Assembly (NCBI RefSeq): GCF_000002995.4 | Contig: NW_025062479.1 | Coordinates: 6,317,221 to 6,381,220 of the forward strand | Origin: Brugia malayi | Taxonomy: Eukaryota; Nematoda; Chromadorea; Rhabditida; Onchocercidae | Direction: 5' to 3' | DNA length: 64,000 bases | Part shown: in pieces, positions 13,471 through 31,871 of the stretch | How positions within the stretch are numbered: position 1 is the stretch's first letter | Layout of the letters: each line of letters starts with the position of its first letter | Notes under the pieces: generated by a model | Seen by the model: only the letters and a program-made list of their open reading frames with translations | Database searches by the model: none | What the model was told of the DNA's origin: nothing | Position numbers and translations under genes: made by a program

Positions 13471-16400
13471 TCACATCTTTCTTGTGGAATCCAAAATTTG
13501 TGCGATAACTGGAACAACTTCTTTGTTTCCCCGATATCGAGCGTGAATTTTTTCAAGCACGATAAACAATTTCTTCTCAGCAGCATAATTCGCCGCTTCA
13601 ATTGGCTTTCTGTAATGCCTTTTCGTATTAAAAAAGCAAAAGCGTAACAATGTATTTCTTTTGATAGCATAGAAACGTTATCAGAAGAAATCATGATATA
13701 TATATATTATAGTAATGAGGTTTGTTCATTTTTTGAGAACGAAAGAGACTCCATAAATTGACTGATTACTATGTTTCTATAACGGTATGCTAGTTTCTTA
13801 ATAAAAACTTTTAATATGAACAAAATAAGTAAAAACTAACTCCAACAGCAGCAGGCTTTCAACCACATCAATGGGATTTGTAAGTTTCCCGATGAATGAT
13901 CTACATAGAGACTCATTTCCATAAGTTGCGCAAGCTTCGATAAATGGCTGGAAATAATTTATTTAACTTTTTATTTAGCATTTTAACAAATGAAAATAAG
14001 TATAAAAGAAAAGGCTATGATACAGTACTGTGATCATTAGAATAATGTAGCATGAAAGAGTACAATTTGGTTTACCATGTGACTTGCGAGAACCTTTTTC
14101 GATCTGAATAAGCTTTCAAGATGATGCCATAATTTATTTCGAGCATAGCTTTCAATCTTCCACATGTACCATCTACAAAACGAATTTCGAAACTATGATG
14201 AATGCTTAAAATTTCATTATGGTATCGCTTTTTGTAATGCCTAGGCATCATTTTGAACAAGCAGCAAAATCGTCCAAACAACTGTCACTTGGCGAAACTA
14301 TGAAAACAATTAAATATGATCAACTCAACTATGCAGAAGGGCCTTTTATGAAACCTAATATTATTAGAGTTTCATGCAAATCGTGGTTAGTTGATACTTC
14401 CTTCCATTTTTACGAAAAAACTTTAGTTTTAAGACCAATAGTCTCATTATTACTGATTAACCAGAACTGCTCCAAACTTTTTTTTAGTAAGATTTGGGAT
14501 GCACGACTAAAACGAAATACAGCAACGCACCATAATGAGACGAGTTGAATTACTATAATTCTTATTAAATGACAATCAATTTTTTTTTTTTAAAATGTAA
14601 AACACTTTATCAAAAAACAAAAAGCAAAAGCATACGCTTTCTCAGTTAATTTAAATTTCTTCCTCAGCAATTCCGCCAAATTATCTTCCCGATGTCCCAC
14701 GGCCCACATGTAAACACATCTAACACTCGTTCTGTCAACATCATTAAAATCAGGTTTTCTGTCCAAAGTTTCGCATATACTAAATAATTCCGCTGTTTCA
14801 GCAGCCAACTGAGCTGTCGTATGTTCCTAAAAAACAAAACTTCTGAATATGTTAAAATACCAATGATTCCAGTCATTAGTTCATTATAATATTAGTCATT
14901 TGTGTTCTCAAAGCAAAATGAACGGTACACATACTCTCAGCTTATTCAAACTCATCTCTGCTTTCAACAATCCTTCCACTTTATCCTTATTATCAAAAGG
15001 ATTCCATGGCGTAGATTCGGACTCCTTCAAGTAGTATAACGATTGACGAGCAAAGTCGTCTTTCTGCATATACAACGCCAGAAGATGACGAGGTGCTTCC
15101 TCCTGTAAAAACTCCTTTCAAATATAGAACGCAGCTCAAATGATTATTAAAAGAAACTTTTGTTGACTGCATTATCGTTACCTTTAGGTAATCCTGATAG
15201 AGACAAAGGACCTGTGGTAATTTCAGCACAAGGTGATCGATGACTTCCTTCTTTTGCGTTCTTTTCAAATAAGTTAAAACGTAATGTACTGAAATGCACT
15301 AACTACTTTAATCGTAACAATTCCAAAAGTCTTTCGGTGTGTATGTCACATCAGCTTCAAATAAAATAGTACGTTTATATGGTAAATGTGCTAATAAAAA
15401 CCAGAATGGGATTAAGCGCACTTACAAAGATCCGGCTGCTGACTTTTTGCAGCCTTTGCTAAAGCCCGATCAATTTTATTCAACTTCATAAGCATTTCGA
15501 CCTGTCTGTTAAGACATGTTTCCCTATCCAGCAAAAGTTCAGCTAATTCATTTAAATTGGCACCAGCAGCTTTCATTGCGACATCTATAAGAATACATGC
15601 CATAACTTTATGACACGGAGCATTAAAAAGATCTCAAGTTACAAATTTAGATGCTCCAAGAAGATATCTAACCTGCAAAGCTAACTTCAGGATAATTTGT
15701 AAATTTGCTAACAATTGTTTCTGATAAGGCTTTAAAATCGGGCATTTTCCCTACTTCTTTTGCCGCTTTCGCCATTTCTACCTGAAGAAAATAAACAAAC
15801 ATTCGTTCAAACATAAAACATAAAAACAAAATCAATTGAAAACAAATACATTCTAAAGCAACAAAAGTTTAGAACTCAAACCACTGAAAACAGAGAAAAC
15901 GGACATAAAAAATGGAGAATGAAACAAAGAAAAAGCACTCTTTTATCAAGAAACTACCTTCTTCAATGCCCAATGAGCCAATACTCTGTAAATTCCATTT
16001 TTCGAAGGTACCTTCATATATTTACTAATGGTTAATGCCAAAGGCCACTGACCCAAATCTGTAAGGCGATCAACCACAGCACTCATTTTCAGCTCCTCTG
16101 ACCTGAAACAAATGATTTCATAACATAAATCCTTTTAGCAGGAAATCTCAACCATATATATAGTATATAGAGCTAACTATATATATACATTCTTGAATCG
16201 ACCTACAAATAGCAACTGGACTGATACTTTTTAATACACATGACTGAAACTTTTGAAAAACACAGTAATTAATCAGAAAATATCCTTAGAACTACAACTT
16301 AACTGGAAAATAAGTTTTAACATGGACTTTCTTAGATATTTATGAGTTCTATTTCAATCTCAATTAAGACTGCCAGTCGAACGAACGCATTCAGTAGTGC

Positions 16401-19400
16401 ATTGAATCACAGAATGAGTGGACTGAATAGTAAAATAATATTAAAAGAACAAATATTACAGTTTTCCCCACAACTTAGATGTAGTTTCTCAAATATATAC
16501 GTTAGATCTTTGTGCATAAAGGCGTTTGATCATCTTATGAGGATCTTTTGAAACAGAAACTAAAAGGCCGTTGTAAACACACAAAGAAAGAATACCGTAA
16601 TAAGATTGAACTCGACGTAGTAAGATGTTCAGTTTAAGTTTCAGTTTCAGTTTTTTTTTTTTTTTTTCCTCCTTTTTTGGCTTTTTAAACCATCTCCTAT
16701 AAACTAACCCACTTGTTCACATAATTATTACCCCATAATGAAATTTTACTCGCGTCATTCCTTAAGAGCTCAGAATCAATTCATACTAATTTTTCAGAGG
16801 TACTGTTTTGTCCTTCGTAACTTTTACAAGTTGGAATGATCGACATGTTCGATATTGATGAGAAACAGATTTACAATTCCACGTCTGCTCAGTGACAATG
16901 AAACTCATTCCCACTATATGATAAAGCAGTTTTATTCTTTCTTCATATATCTGCTACAATCGTCAATAGTTTTTTGTAAATTCAGGCATAGTGTCGTAAT
17001 ATAAATTCGTTATTTTTGTACTATATAATACTACCATTATGAACATTATGTTAATATCAAAAACTTACTGCGCAAATGATAATGCCATCCCGATATACGG
17101 TTTTCGAAGAAAGTTCAGCACTCTGATAACACGGCAAATGTCAACAAACTGTGAAGCATCCTGTCGCCGCAACAGTGACTTCCCAAGAGATGCTGCCTTA
17201 ATACATGTTTCATAGCATACGGAGCTTGAGGAAATTATCTACTACACTATCAGATGTTTTCACTTTTCAGTTCATAAATATAATCTTCAATTCTTTATGA
17301 CACCAACTCTCAGCATTTTCTTTTGCGAGATAGTATCAAACTGATGCGCTGCAGCCAAAAGACATTGTTGTACAGCCTTCTCCATTTGATCTTCTGCAAA
17401 AATATAGGTGAAAAGGAAAAAGCCACAGCAGCAAACAACGTGAATGTTCCAGCCTAAAAAAAAATAAAACATGTTTACGTACTCATAAGCACTCACCAAT
17501 CATGTTTATATACTCATAAACACCATACGTTCCTTCTATGAGTTTCTCTGAAGCTTCGTATAAAATGGCCCCAGGTTCCGGTGATGCGACACCCAGTACA
17601 TCACCAACTGCGTCTGTAATATAGATACACATAAGAACTTGAAATCAGCAGAAAAACGTATTTGACATTGCGAATTCATTATACAAGTATAATTTTGATT
17701 ACTAATATAAAATATAGACAACAAAGTTTGTGGTAGAAATAATGTCAAAATTGCATCGAATCAACAGAACATTAGCAATATTACATAATATAACGATAAC
17801 CAGAAAGTAATCAGAACATGTAGAAAAATAATTTTATGTCACATTCAGTCATATTTTGCATAATCAAATCAAGCAAAATTAAAACAACGAACGTCCATGA
17901 TAAAAAAACTCAATTCCTGTATTAGAAGTGCAAATTGTGTACACTAACTTTGGTATTCATACTGTAACGTAAAAAATCGTGGTTTTCACAATGCAGAAGA
18001 TAAAAAAAAACTGCACAATTCAGCTGGACATCATGCTTTAAATATATGCTTGCGAAAAAAGAAAAAAAAAAAAACCTGGTACTTGCGATAAAAGAACAAC
18101 TTCATTTGCAGTGAAAACTTTAATACCATCAAGCTCCATATCGATTTCCACATAATTTTCGAAATCATATCTGTATTTTCAATAAGAAGGAATAATGAAA
18201 TCTGGATATGGATTGTAACGCTTCTTTTTAATTTGATTTACAAAGGAAAAATGAAGGCACATGAAGATTATTTGACTTTAATTCCTCTTCTCTTTTCATC
18301 CCATTACTAGAAAGCAGAAAAGAAATTGAACAAAAATTAAATTGTGTCAATGAATATTCTTAAACTTTTAAACGACTTACACATGCGTCTCCGAGCATAA
18401 AGAAATCAAGTATAAGGATTTACGAGCACGTTTCAAAGCTAATACCTCACTGCCACACCTAAAAGGATGGTTGATTGTCATCCAAAAATTTTAATAACCA
18501 CTGGAACCAATTCAACTACCTTGGCCTCATTTATCTTATGTCTCATTTTATGGTGTGAGCAGTTTTAAAACTAACCAAGTAAGGCTAGATGTTACGATCG
18601 AGTCACCAGCAGTAAGAAGAGATAAAGTAGAAAGAAGTGAAAAATCTGAATCAATAATCTGAACAACAAAGCTCGAATGAAGTAGAGTCATTCGAGAACT
18701 GTCCCAATTTGGAACAATATTTATGTATTCTCCATGATCGAATTTCCATGAAAGATCCTGAGAAGAGATCGAATTTCCATGAAAGATCATAAAATATGCT
18801 TTGGAAAATAAAGCAGGAAAATAAACCACTAAAGCAATGGAAAAAAAAAAGCAAACCAGAAGATGTGGTGCAAGCCCTTGCATGCCCGCATAGAAGGCAT
18901 TACCAATAACAAATAAAATAGTTACTTGTACAGATGTAAGCACATTCCAGGCAGATGGATGACTTGCTTCTACAACAGATTATTGATTTCCTCCTCATTC
19001 ATATTAGAATGAATGCAAGAAGCCTTTTTCTTAGAGCAGTTTATTTCTTTGATAAATGTTAATCGACCATTGTTTAAGAAGCCTTTCACCTCGTTAAGCA
19101 GAAAAATTAAAATATAAATCAATTGGGCTTTTCTAGTAAATATGATATCCATGACTAATTTATTAAAAAAAAAAAAAAAAAATACTTGCAACATCAGGAA
19201 TGCGCCATGGAATCGCTTCCATAACCGAATTCACCGCATAGATCCTATTATTTTCGGAAAGAACTGCTAAACCTGCATTACCGACTCCTCCATGATATAT
19301 ACGTGTTTCAGTAACGGTAATCTCCTAAATACATCTGAAGTGAAAAAATAACCTGCCCTATATATGAAAATTACTCATATAAAAAAAGTAAAACAGACAA

Positions 19401-20171
19401 CCTCATCGATCATGAATTGATACTTGAGCTTGCCAAGGGGAGTGTAAACAAGAACACGACCACGAATATTGACAATTACAAGCTGAATTTAAAATAGAAT
19501 AAGCGGAACTTTAGACAAGAACTGGAAGTAACCAAAAATGCAACTTAAACATTTCTTCAAAAAGCAAGAACGGTGAATCTTACTCTATGACAACGAGTCC
19601 AATACATGGAATGAACATTGTGGGCTTTGAAAGTTGAAAGTTTTTTTCCTGAGCTTGTTTTTATCATAACACTCCAGAAAGAAGTATCTGGTACTGCAAC
19701 AGCTGGAAAACACTATCTTGTGCAAATTGTTTACATCATAAATTCACTACTGCAAGCATGTCTCAATGCAAAAAGGAATGTAATTATCCACTTAGCTAGC
19801 TATTAAACTTCATAACATCCCATGTTATACTGATACTGTCATATGCTTTCCCCACATGACTGAGGAAAGGAAATTCTCTGTCGAAAGTGCCAAACCGACC
19901 TCAGAAGTTAGTTCCAACCGCAAAGCAAAGATGAACAAGTTGGACAAGATCAACAGAGACTAATATATTACCTACGACTTGAAACTCTATAATGAATATT
20001 TACTCGTTTGACTCGAACATAACGTGAAAGACGACAATAGCCTTCGTTCCAAGATGGTGAAGAAATTTAGTGAATATCAAAACGATACCTACAGGACCTC
20101 CATAAGGAGAAGATGCGAACAGACATTTGTCACTGATATCATAACAGGTATTTTTGAATAAAATGTTGCTC
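13471..20171 (-). CDS. vps-16: Vacuolar protein sorting 16 (HOPS/CORVET core subunit)
   Basis: VPS16 pairs with VPS33 in the class C core of the HOPS and CORVET tethers, driving endosome and lysosome fusion. Exons: 20089-20171, [residues ~30-70 unresolved], 19402-19482, 19186-19324, 18857-18969, 18576-18757, 18381-18458, 18076-18170, 17497-17613, 17308-17393, 17069-17238, 15958-16102, 15673-15781, 15426-15584, 15182-15288, 14935-15102, 14636-14826, 14076-14172, 13841-13947 and 13471-13609 (stop). Phases agree throughout. Landmarks: FASSPYGGPV at the N-terminus, then a propeller region with IRGRVLVYTPLGKLKYQF and VVQIIDSDFSLLSTLSLL. The helical part has KAVQQCLLAAAHQFDTISQK, VLAHWALKK, RQVEMLMKLNKIDRALAKA and the C-terminal RSKKVLASHM...PFIEACATYG. 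About 760 residues are mapped against ~840 in the human protein. The true start exon was not found. Confidence 0.93.
18735..18790 (-). repeat. Direct duplication spanning a VPS16 3' splice site
   Basis: A 22-base element (minus strand, GATCTTTCATGGAAATTCGA then TC) occurs twice, separated by TCTTCTCAG. The downstream copy is the first 22 bases of the VPS16 exon 18576-18757, and the upstream copy lies in the preceding intron. The unit therefore includes the splice acceptor. Confidence 0.9.
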
Positions 20172-26538
<6,367 letters not shown>

Positions 26539-26656
26539 TCTTGGTATTGAACAACTTGTACTTTCGTTCTATTACAGTGTCTGAAGTATGATCAGAGATA
26601 TTACACATGGTGCGATAAAATGTGATTTTGAACTTTTTAGTACCTTTTGTCGTAAC

Positions 26657-26662
26657 AATAAA
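26657..26662 (+). terminator. Poly(A) signal of the GIT gene
   Basis: AATAAA about 120 bases after the GIT stop codon, on the coding strand. This is the expected position for 3' end formation. Confidence 0.6.
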
Positions 26663-27769
26663 AATTTTATGAGATGCGGAATGCGTACCTTTCTTTTCAT
26701 TTTATCAAGCATTTTATGTCAGTTCTAGTTTTTTTGTCATATTCAAAATATTTTTTATGGAGGGGAAATGAGTTCAAATGTCATCTGTAATTATTTTTCA
26801 AGAAGTAAATGGAAGAACTGAAGCATCTAAGTTCAAGCCGAATGCTGTAGTTATCAAGTGAGTTTTAGCTTCAGGTGGTATAGGGACTAAAACTGGGAAG
26901 AAAAAAAAAAAGAAAGAAGATATGGAAGATAAGATTTATAATACTGCATTAGCTGTGGACTGTTTTATAGAAAATTTTCCAGACATTAATGATCACTTCT
27001 ATATTCGGAATTATAGACAATGTTGACGAAAAATAAGAAGCTTGAAGCTGTAGAGTGGTAGCTTTATTTATGTAAATTGCTCTAAATTATCAGTCATTTT
27101 TATCCATGCCTTGCCTCATTTTGTAAAATTATTGAAATCAACATTTATTACGAAACAGTGTTGGACGGCGTAAGTGTTAGGAATTGGAGGGGTTTACAAT
27201 AAGACATTTCTTATTTCTAGGCTTACTCAAATAACAGACTTCCATCGATAAAACCATTATTTACTGTGTTCCACTCAAATCGCGTTGTATGTTACATCCT
27301 TCGCAGTGAATGGAATGTTTAGCGCTGCATTTCTTGTACTTGAAATTTACGCTGTTTGATACTAACGAGAAAACATTTAAATAATTTCTAACCTTTCCTA
27401 ATCAGATCGTTCTTTAAGAGGGCCATATTTAGAAACACAGCCCATGGAAGTGTTTCTTAACTAAAATCACTACTTTTCAATAGTATTATCCTAAAAAGTG
27501 AAAAACAAACATCTAGAAATTACTATTCTTTTATCAGTGCTTCTTCCTACGATTACCGGAAACAAGACACTAATATTTACTATCCTTACGGGAATGTCCA
27601 GTGTCATTAGTGTTTTTATGCACCTTCCGCATTTCAGTTTTAATCTTTAAGACAGGTAATTTTGTGATGCAAAAGGGAAAATAAAAAATGAATTGTAACA
27701 CATTTCTTGGTTAAATGTGAACACTAATGGCATTATGCAAATAAAATGAACTTGCTGGACAAGCATAGC
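26663..27769. other. Convergent intergenic region between GIT (+) and the acidic protein gene (-)
   Basis: Short open frames only. The region separates the 3' ends of two converging genes, and no coding piece was recognised. Confidence 0.5.
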
Positions 27770-28621
27770 TTACATCAATATTTCGGCTTCACTAAGGGGA
27801 TCATCATTGTCCAATTCAGAGTCTGAGAAGTGAATTAGGTCATTCTCATTATCATAACTAACCGCCCCAACAGCAACAGATTCAGCATCATTAGAACTGG
27901 AACAGATGACAATTTCATTCTGGAATGCAATTTCCAATTGCAGCTGAGCACCAACGACGGAGGATACAGTAGTGTCATCACACGGTGTTACAAGTTGACG
28001 ATCCCTCTCGGTGTCATGATGGCCAGAACTGGAACCTTCTCTATCTTCTACCAAATGTTTTTTGGTCTTTTTTGGAGAAGCATTACCCTCTAGCAACTCT
28101 CCTTTTTCTTTCTTCCTATCCTTTTCCTCCCCTTGCTCTTTTTTTTGCTCCTGTTTCTTATCCACATTTTTCTTACTACCGTGTTCGTCCCTCTCTTCGT
28201 GTTCAATTACTTCCACTGTTTGGACAAGTTTATTGAAGTTATCCTTTGCTTCGAATAAGTTTGGGTCCCGGTCAGAGATTGGCTTATCCTGAAAATTATT
28301 AGTCCTTTAGTAGTTCTTTGAGTAAGAAGATTCACCTTACATGTTGTAGTCTTTGATTAAAAATGTTGGCTTACTTGAAAAGGAACAGGAAAATTAAATT
28401 ATTTCTCTGTACAAGTTCCATTAAAGCAGTTTACAATCTTGGATTTCAAAACTCGCTTTACTATGTCCAAAAACATTGCTGAGACGAATACGATTATTGG
28501 CTGCTCCCGTTTTGTCTGTGTTGGTAAGTTCACCATTTTTGAAATCATTATCAGCCGGAGTGCGTGACGGAACATTTAAACGATAAATCGAATTCGGACG
28601 ACCAATGTAGCTCACTTTTTT
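27770..28621 (-). CDS. Unrecognised protein with charged middle and acidic C-terminal tail (partial model)
   Basis: The last exon, 27770-28288, follows ATTTTCAG. It encodes a charged, repetitive stretch (KKQEQKKEQGEEKDRKKEKG), then a Ser-rich part, and ends in the acidic DLIHFSDSELDNDD followed by PLSEAEILM. An upstream exon, about 28435-28621, follows ATTTTCAG and reads VSYIGRPNSIYRLNVPSRTP and DKTGAANNRIRLSNVFGHSK. Its only strong donor (GATT|GTAAAC) is out of phase with the last exon, so a small exon may be missing or the donor differs. Just upstream, to ~28740, an open frame encodes a hydrophobic run, NILIGLCFKFLLLVL, followed by RKR. This could make it a single-pass membrane protein with a long cytoplasmic tail. 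No family recognised. Confidence 0.5.
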
Positions 28622-28759
28622 CTGAAAATACTACCTGCATTCTGAATTTCATGTTTTTGTTCAGAAGAATTCTCTTACGAAGTACCAGCAACAGAAATTT
28701 GAAGCAAAGTCCAATTAAAATGTTTGGAACTTGAAACAGTTTTTCAGATATTCAAATCC

Positions 28760-29386
28760 TATGCACACATCAGAAAATCGGTAAGGAATGTGTTTTTAAC
28801 AATTTTGTCTTAGCAAGAAAGAAACTCTAAATTATTAAACGTAAAGATGATTTAAGAATGAAGCGAGTACTGCGGAAAACGTTTAGATCTTTATTTCATG
28901 CTGTTTATCCTAAAACCATATTTTTAGATAGCCGTTTACACCACCACTGTTTTGCTGAATCACAGTTTGTAAATATAAATCTAAAACTTAGAATGAGAAA
29001 TCTTAAAAATAAAAATGCTATCATAATAAGTATGGGTAATATGTAAGTTATGGCAATTCTTCTACGCCCGAAAATGACTTCGACTTCGAAACAATTTTCG
29101 AACCATGGATGTTGTAGCTATGGCATGAACCATATCAGTCATGTTTAAATCCATTCCACAACTATGGGACTGAAGTCGATGAAAGTACTGTGAGGACAAT
29201 TCTGTGACCGACTAGTCGCTTAGTGTAGAATTAATTGTATGAAAAATTTGTCAACCATTATTACGAAGAATAAGCAGCAAATGATAATTTGAATTATTTT
29301 CATATTATTTATTTATATTTTTATTTATCTCATATTATTTATTCTGCTCTAAGACTCACTATCTTCTGTCAAAGACCACTAAATTA
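28760..29386. other. Intergenic between the acidic protein gene and the NYN gene
   Basis: AT-rich, with ATTTATTTATATTTTTATTT-like runs near 29.29-29.34 kb. Nothing coding recognised. The two flanking genes run in the same direction. Confidence 0.45.
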
Positions 29387-31871
29387 TCAAAAATGATTAT
29401 TAATAATACGAATTACTTCATCATAACTACGTGGATTTTGTCGATATGAAGGTACAAAATAATGATTTGTATCGAAAAAGCCGCGGTTCGAGGCCCAGTT
29501 CATGCGACGATTTGAAAAACGATCCATATAACTGTTATTATAATCAGATCGGCGGTAATGTGTACTGCTGAAATATCAATTGTGAAATTTTCAAACATAT
29601 AAAATTCATTTACTCTACCATCATGTCTTGCTGTTGAATCATTCTTTATCACATCATAACTAATTGATTCTCTACGAATTTCACAGATTTCATAGAAAGG
29701 CAAACATAACATGTAACATACTCATCAAAAAAGCGACTTCGTCGTGTCCGGTGTCTTAATTTAGAAAATCCATGGTTTTCTGGAGGGTTCGTCTCAGGAG
29801 GGTGGAGTTCGAATTGTGGTTCCTCAAGTGACAGATGTTCTGATGGGATGGAAACGAAATGCAGTGACTGGTGACGGCATACTTGTCCAGCAGTTGTTAT
29901 CCACTGAGCTAAAATTTAGCGCCGTTCATAGGGTTTTAAAAAAAGAACTGAATCAGTAGAAGTGCTTACAGTTTTGAATGACATTAGCCAGATTGGTCAT
30001 CCAGATTCGCTGGTCACGAAGACTCATTTGTTGAAGGACACAACGTGACCATTCCGGATCATCGATTGTACATGTAAGTGTATCCTGAATATGCCATACT
30101 AACATGTCTTTTTTAAATTCTATTAAATTTAAGCAAGGTTCTTCTTATCAAAATTATCACACTCAAGACGTCGCTAAATATAAATAAGAATATTCAGAAG
30201 AAAAAAGCTATATCACCGCAAGAGTGCATCCATTCCTTCCGAGGGGCCCATCAATGGGAAAAATAATATCGTTTCCATTGAATGATGGCATCAGTAATCT
30301 GCAATTAGTTTTGTAATCAACATGACCTAGAAATTAGTATTTTTATGCGAACACCATTTAAATTTGTTGGGTGAAGATTAAATGGAAAAGAAAGATACTA
30401 CACGAATGCTGTTGACACACAGTTTGTCATGTATTTCAGGAATTCTTAAATTTTTATCTCTCTATGAAATCTGAAACAAAATTGCTTGAGGAGATCAGGT
30501 AGATGATGCCTATAGCAGCTTTCATTATCTGAATTTTTGTCCTATTGTGTCAATTTTCTTTTGCCTTCTTTCTCATTTGCATAAATCCAATAAAGAAAAA
30601 AATGGCTTCGTGTTTTTCCTGATGTTTTTTCAAGTTCGAAAGTTTTTAGGTATCTGAAATAGAAAAGATGACACCACAGATGAATAACAAAAGTAAATAG
30701 AGTACTTTTCCTCGACAGTGCGATCAAGCATTGGATTTTGTTCAACTATAGCGTGCATTTGCGATCGTGCCACCATGCAACCACCGTATTCGCGAGCACG
30801 AGTTGCCATGATACGGTTTACCTCCATATATTTATCACTACCAAATCCTGAAGTTCTCATTATTGCTTATAAGTGAACAATATTTTTCTCCAACAATCGC
30901 ATCCTTTTGCATATTGGAGGGATTTTATCATTACAATTTTTTTGAGCTACTGGCTAAACTTCGTTCAGGAACTTTGAGCTTTTGCAGTACCAGGCGAACA
31001 TATATTTTTACTGGAATGTAAGATTGCTTTTACAAAGATTTGGAAAAAAAGTTTTATTTTCTATAGTCTCCTTGATGTAAATAAAGGACATTTACACCAA
31101 TATGAATAAACTAAAGAATTTAACATATGTAAACCTTGTGAAAGTGAATCAAAGATAACCTGGAGTAAATTCAATCAGATTCATGCGATAAAGAGCCATA
31201 AGCTCATCCCAGTAGTTTGATTTATCTGGGTAGCTTTTAAAGCAAAATGGTAACAGTGCTTGAGCCTGATGACCACGTGATATAAAATACCACAAGGCAA
31301 TTGTTATCCCACGTGCGCTTAATTTCTTCACAGCATTTGCGCCTTTAGAATAGCTAAATAAACCACTTTTCTTGGTTATTCTAGATTTATTAAGCATGAG
31401 GAAATAATTGGTCTCAGGAAGATAGTTGAAAATAAAAAAGATAGGCAAAACCATTTCTTAATGATGAAAATATCAACAACCAATGGAATTCAACAGTATT
31501 TCGTAGTAACCGTTGCCATTTTCTGTAATTTCTAATCATTAAGCTTCTAAGGAATTTTTCGAAATTTTTGGCAAAGAAAGTGCTAATTTTGAATAAAACA
31601 AAACTGCATTGATTTAAACTTGCATAGCAACCAATTATGCAGATTGGTTGTTATGCAAATTTAAATTTGAACATAGGATTGCATACGCGAAGCCAACTTC
31701 AACACCATTGATAAAGATGGGACGAAGAAGACGATTCTGACTTCGTTCTGTTATCTTGTCTGATCCATTGGTAAAAATTACAGATAAAGGCACTCGTTCA
31801 ATCTGAAAATTTGCAATCGATAGATTACCATAACAATATTTTCTAATAGTATGAAATTTTTTCTCATCCAT
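29387..31871 (-). CDS. Zc3h12a/Regnase-fold NYN domain protein, probably catalytically dead
   Basis: Exons 31687-31871, 31160-31353, 30706-30847, 30217-30298, 29970-30084, 29722-29908 and 29387-29567 fit in phase and give 361 residues. The NYN (PIN-like) ribonuclease fold is recognised from LLRPIFINGVEVGFA, then SARGITIALWYFISRGHQAQ, LMALYRMNLIEFTPG, MPSFNGNDIIFPIDGPLGRN. In Regnase-1 the fold reads IDGSNVA, YDDR, SND.YRD. Here the first Asp is Asn and the following Asn is Glu (INGVEV). The SND.YRD acidic pair is replaced by ARSQMHAI, and only one Asp remains near the YDD position (GSDKY). Four of five active-site acids thus look lost. The C-terminal ~120 residues are basic and Arg/Asn/Tyr-rich (HRTRRSRFFD, RRMNWASNRGFFDTN), suggestive of RNA contact. 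ATG at 31871 is in frame without an intron; an acceptor at 31802 would be an alternative start of this exon. Confidence 0.8.

Noticed and set aside
20089..20171. Apparent +1 shift between FYSK-like and NTCYDISDK-like readings in the VPS16 N-terminus
   Set aside because: One frame (FKNTCYDISDKCLF...PYGGPV) is open through the exon and aligns adequately with the family start, so no frameshift is needed. A homopolymer error remains possible but unproven.
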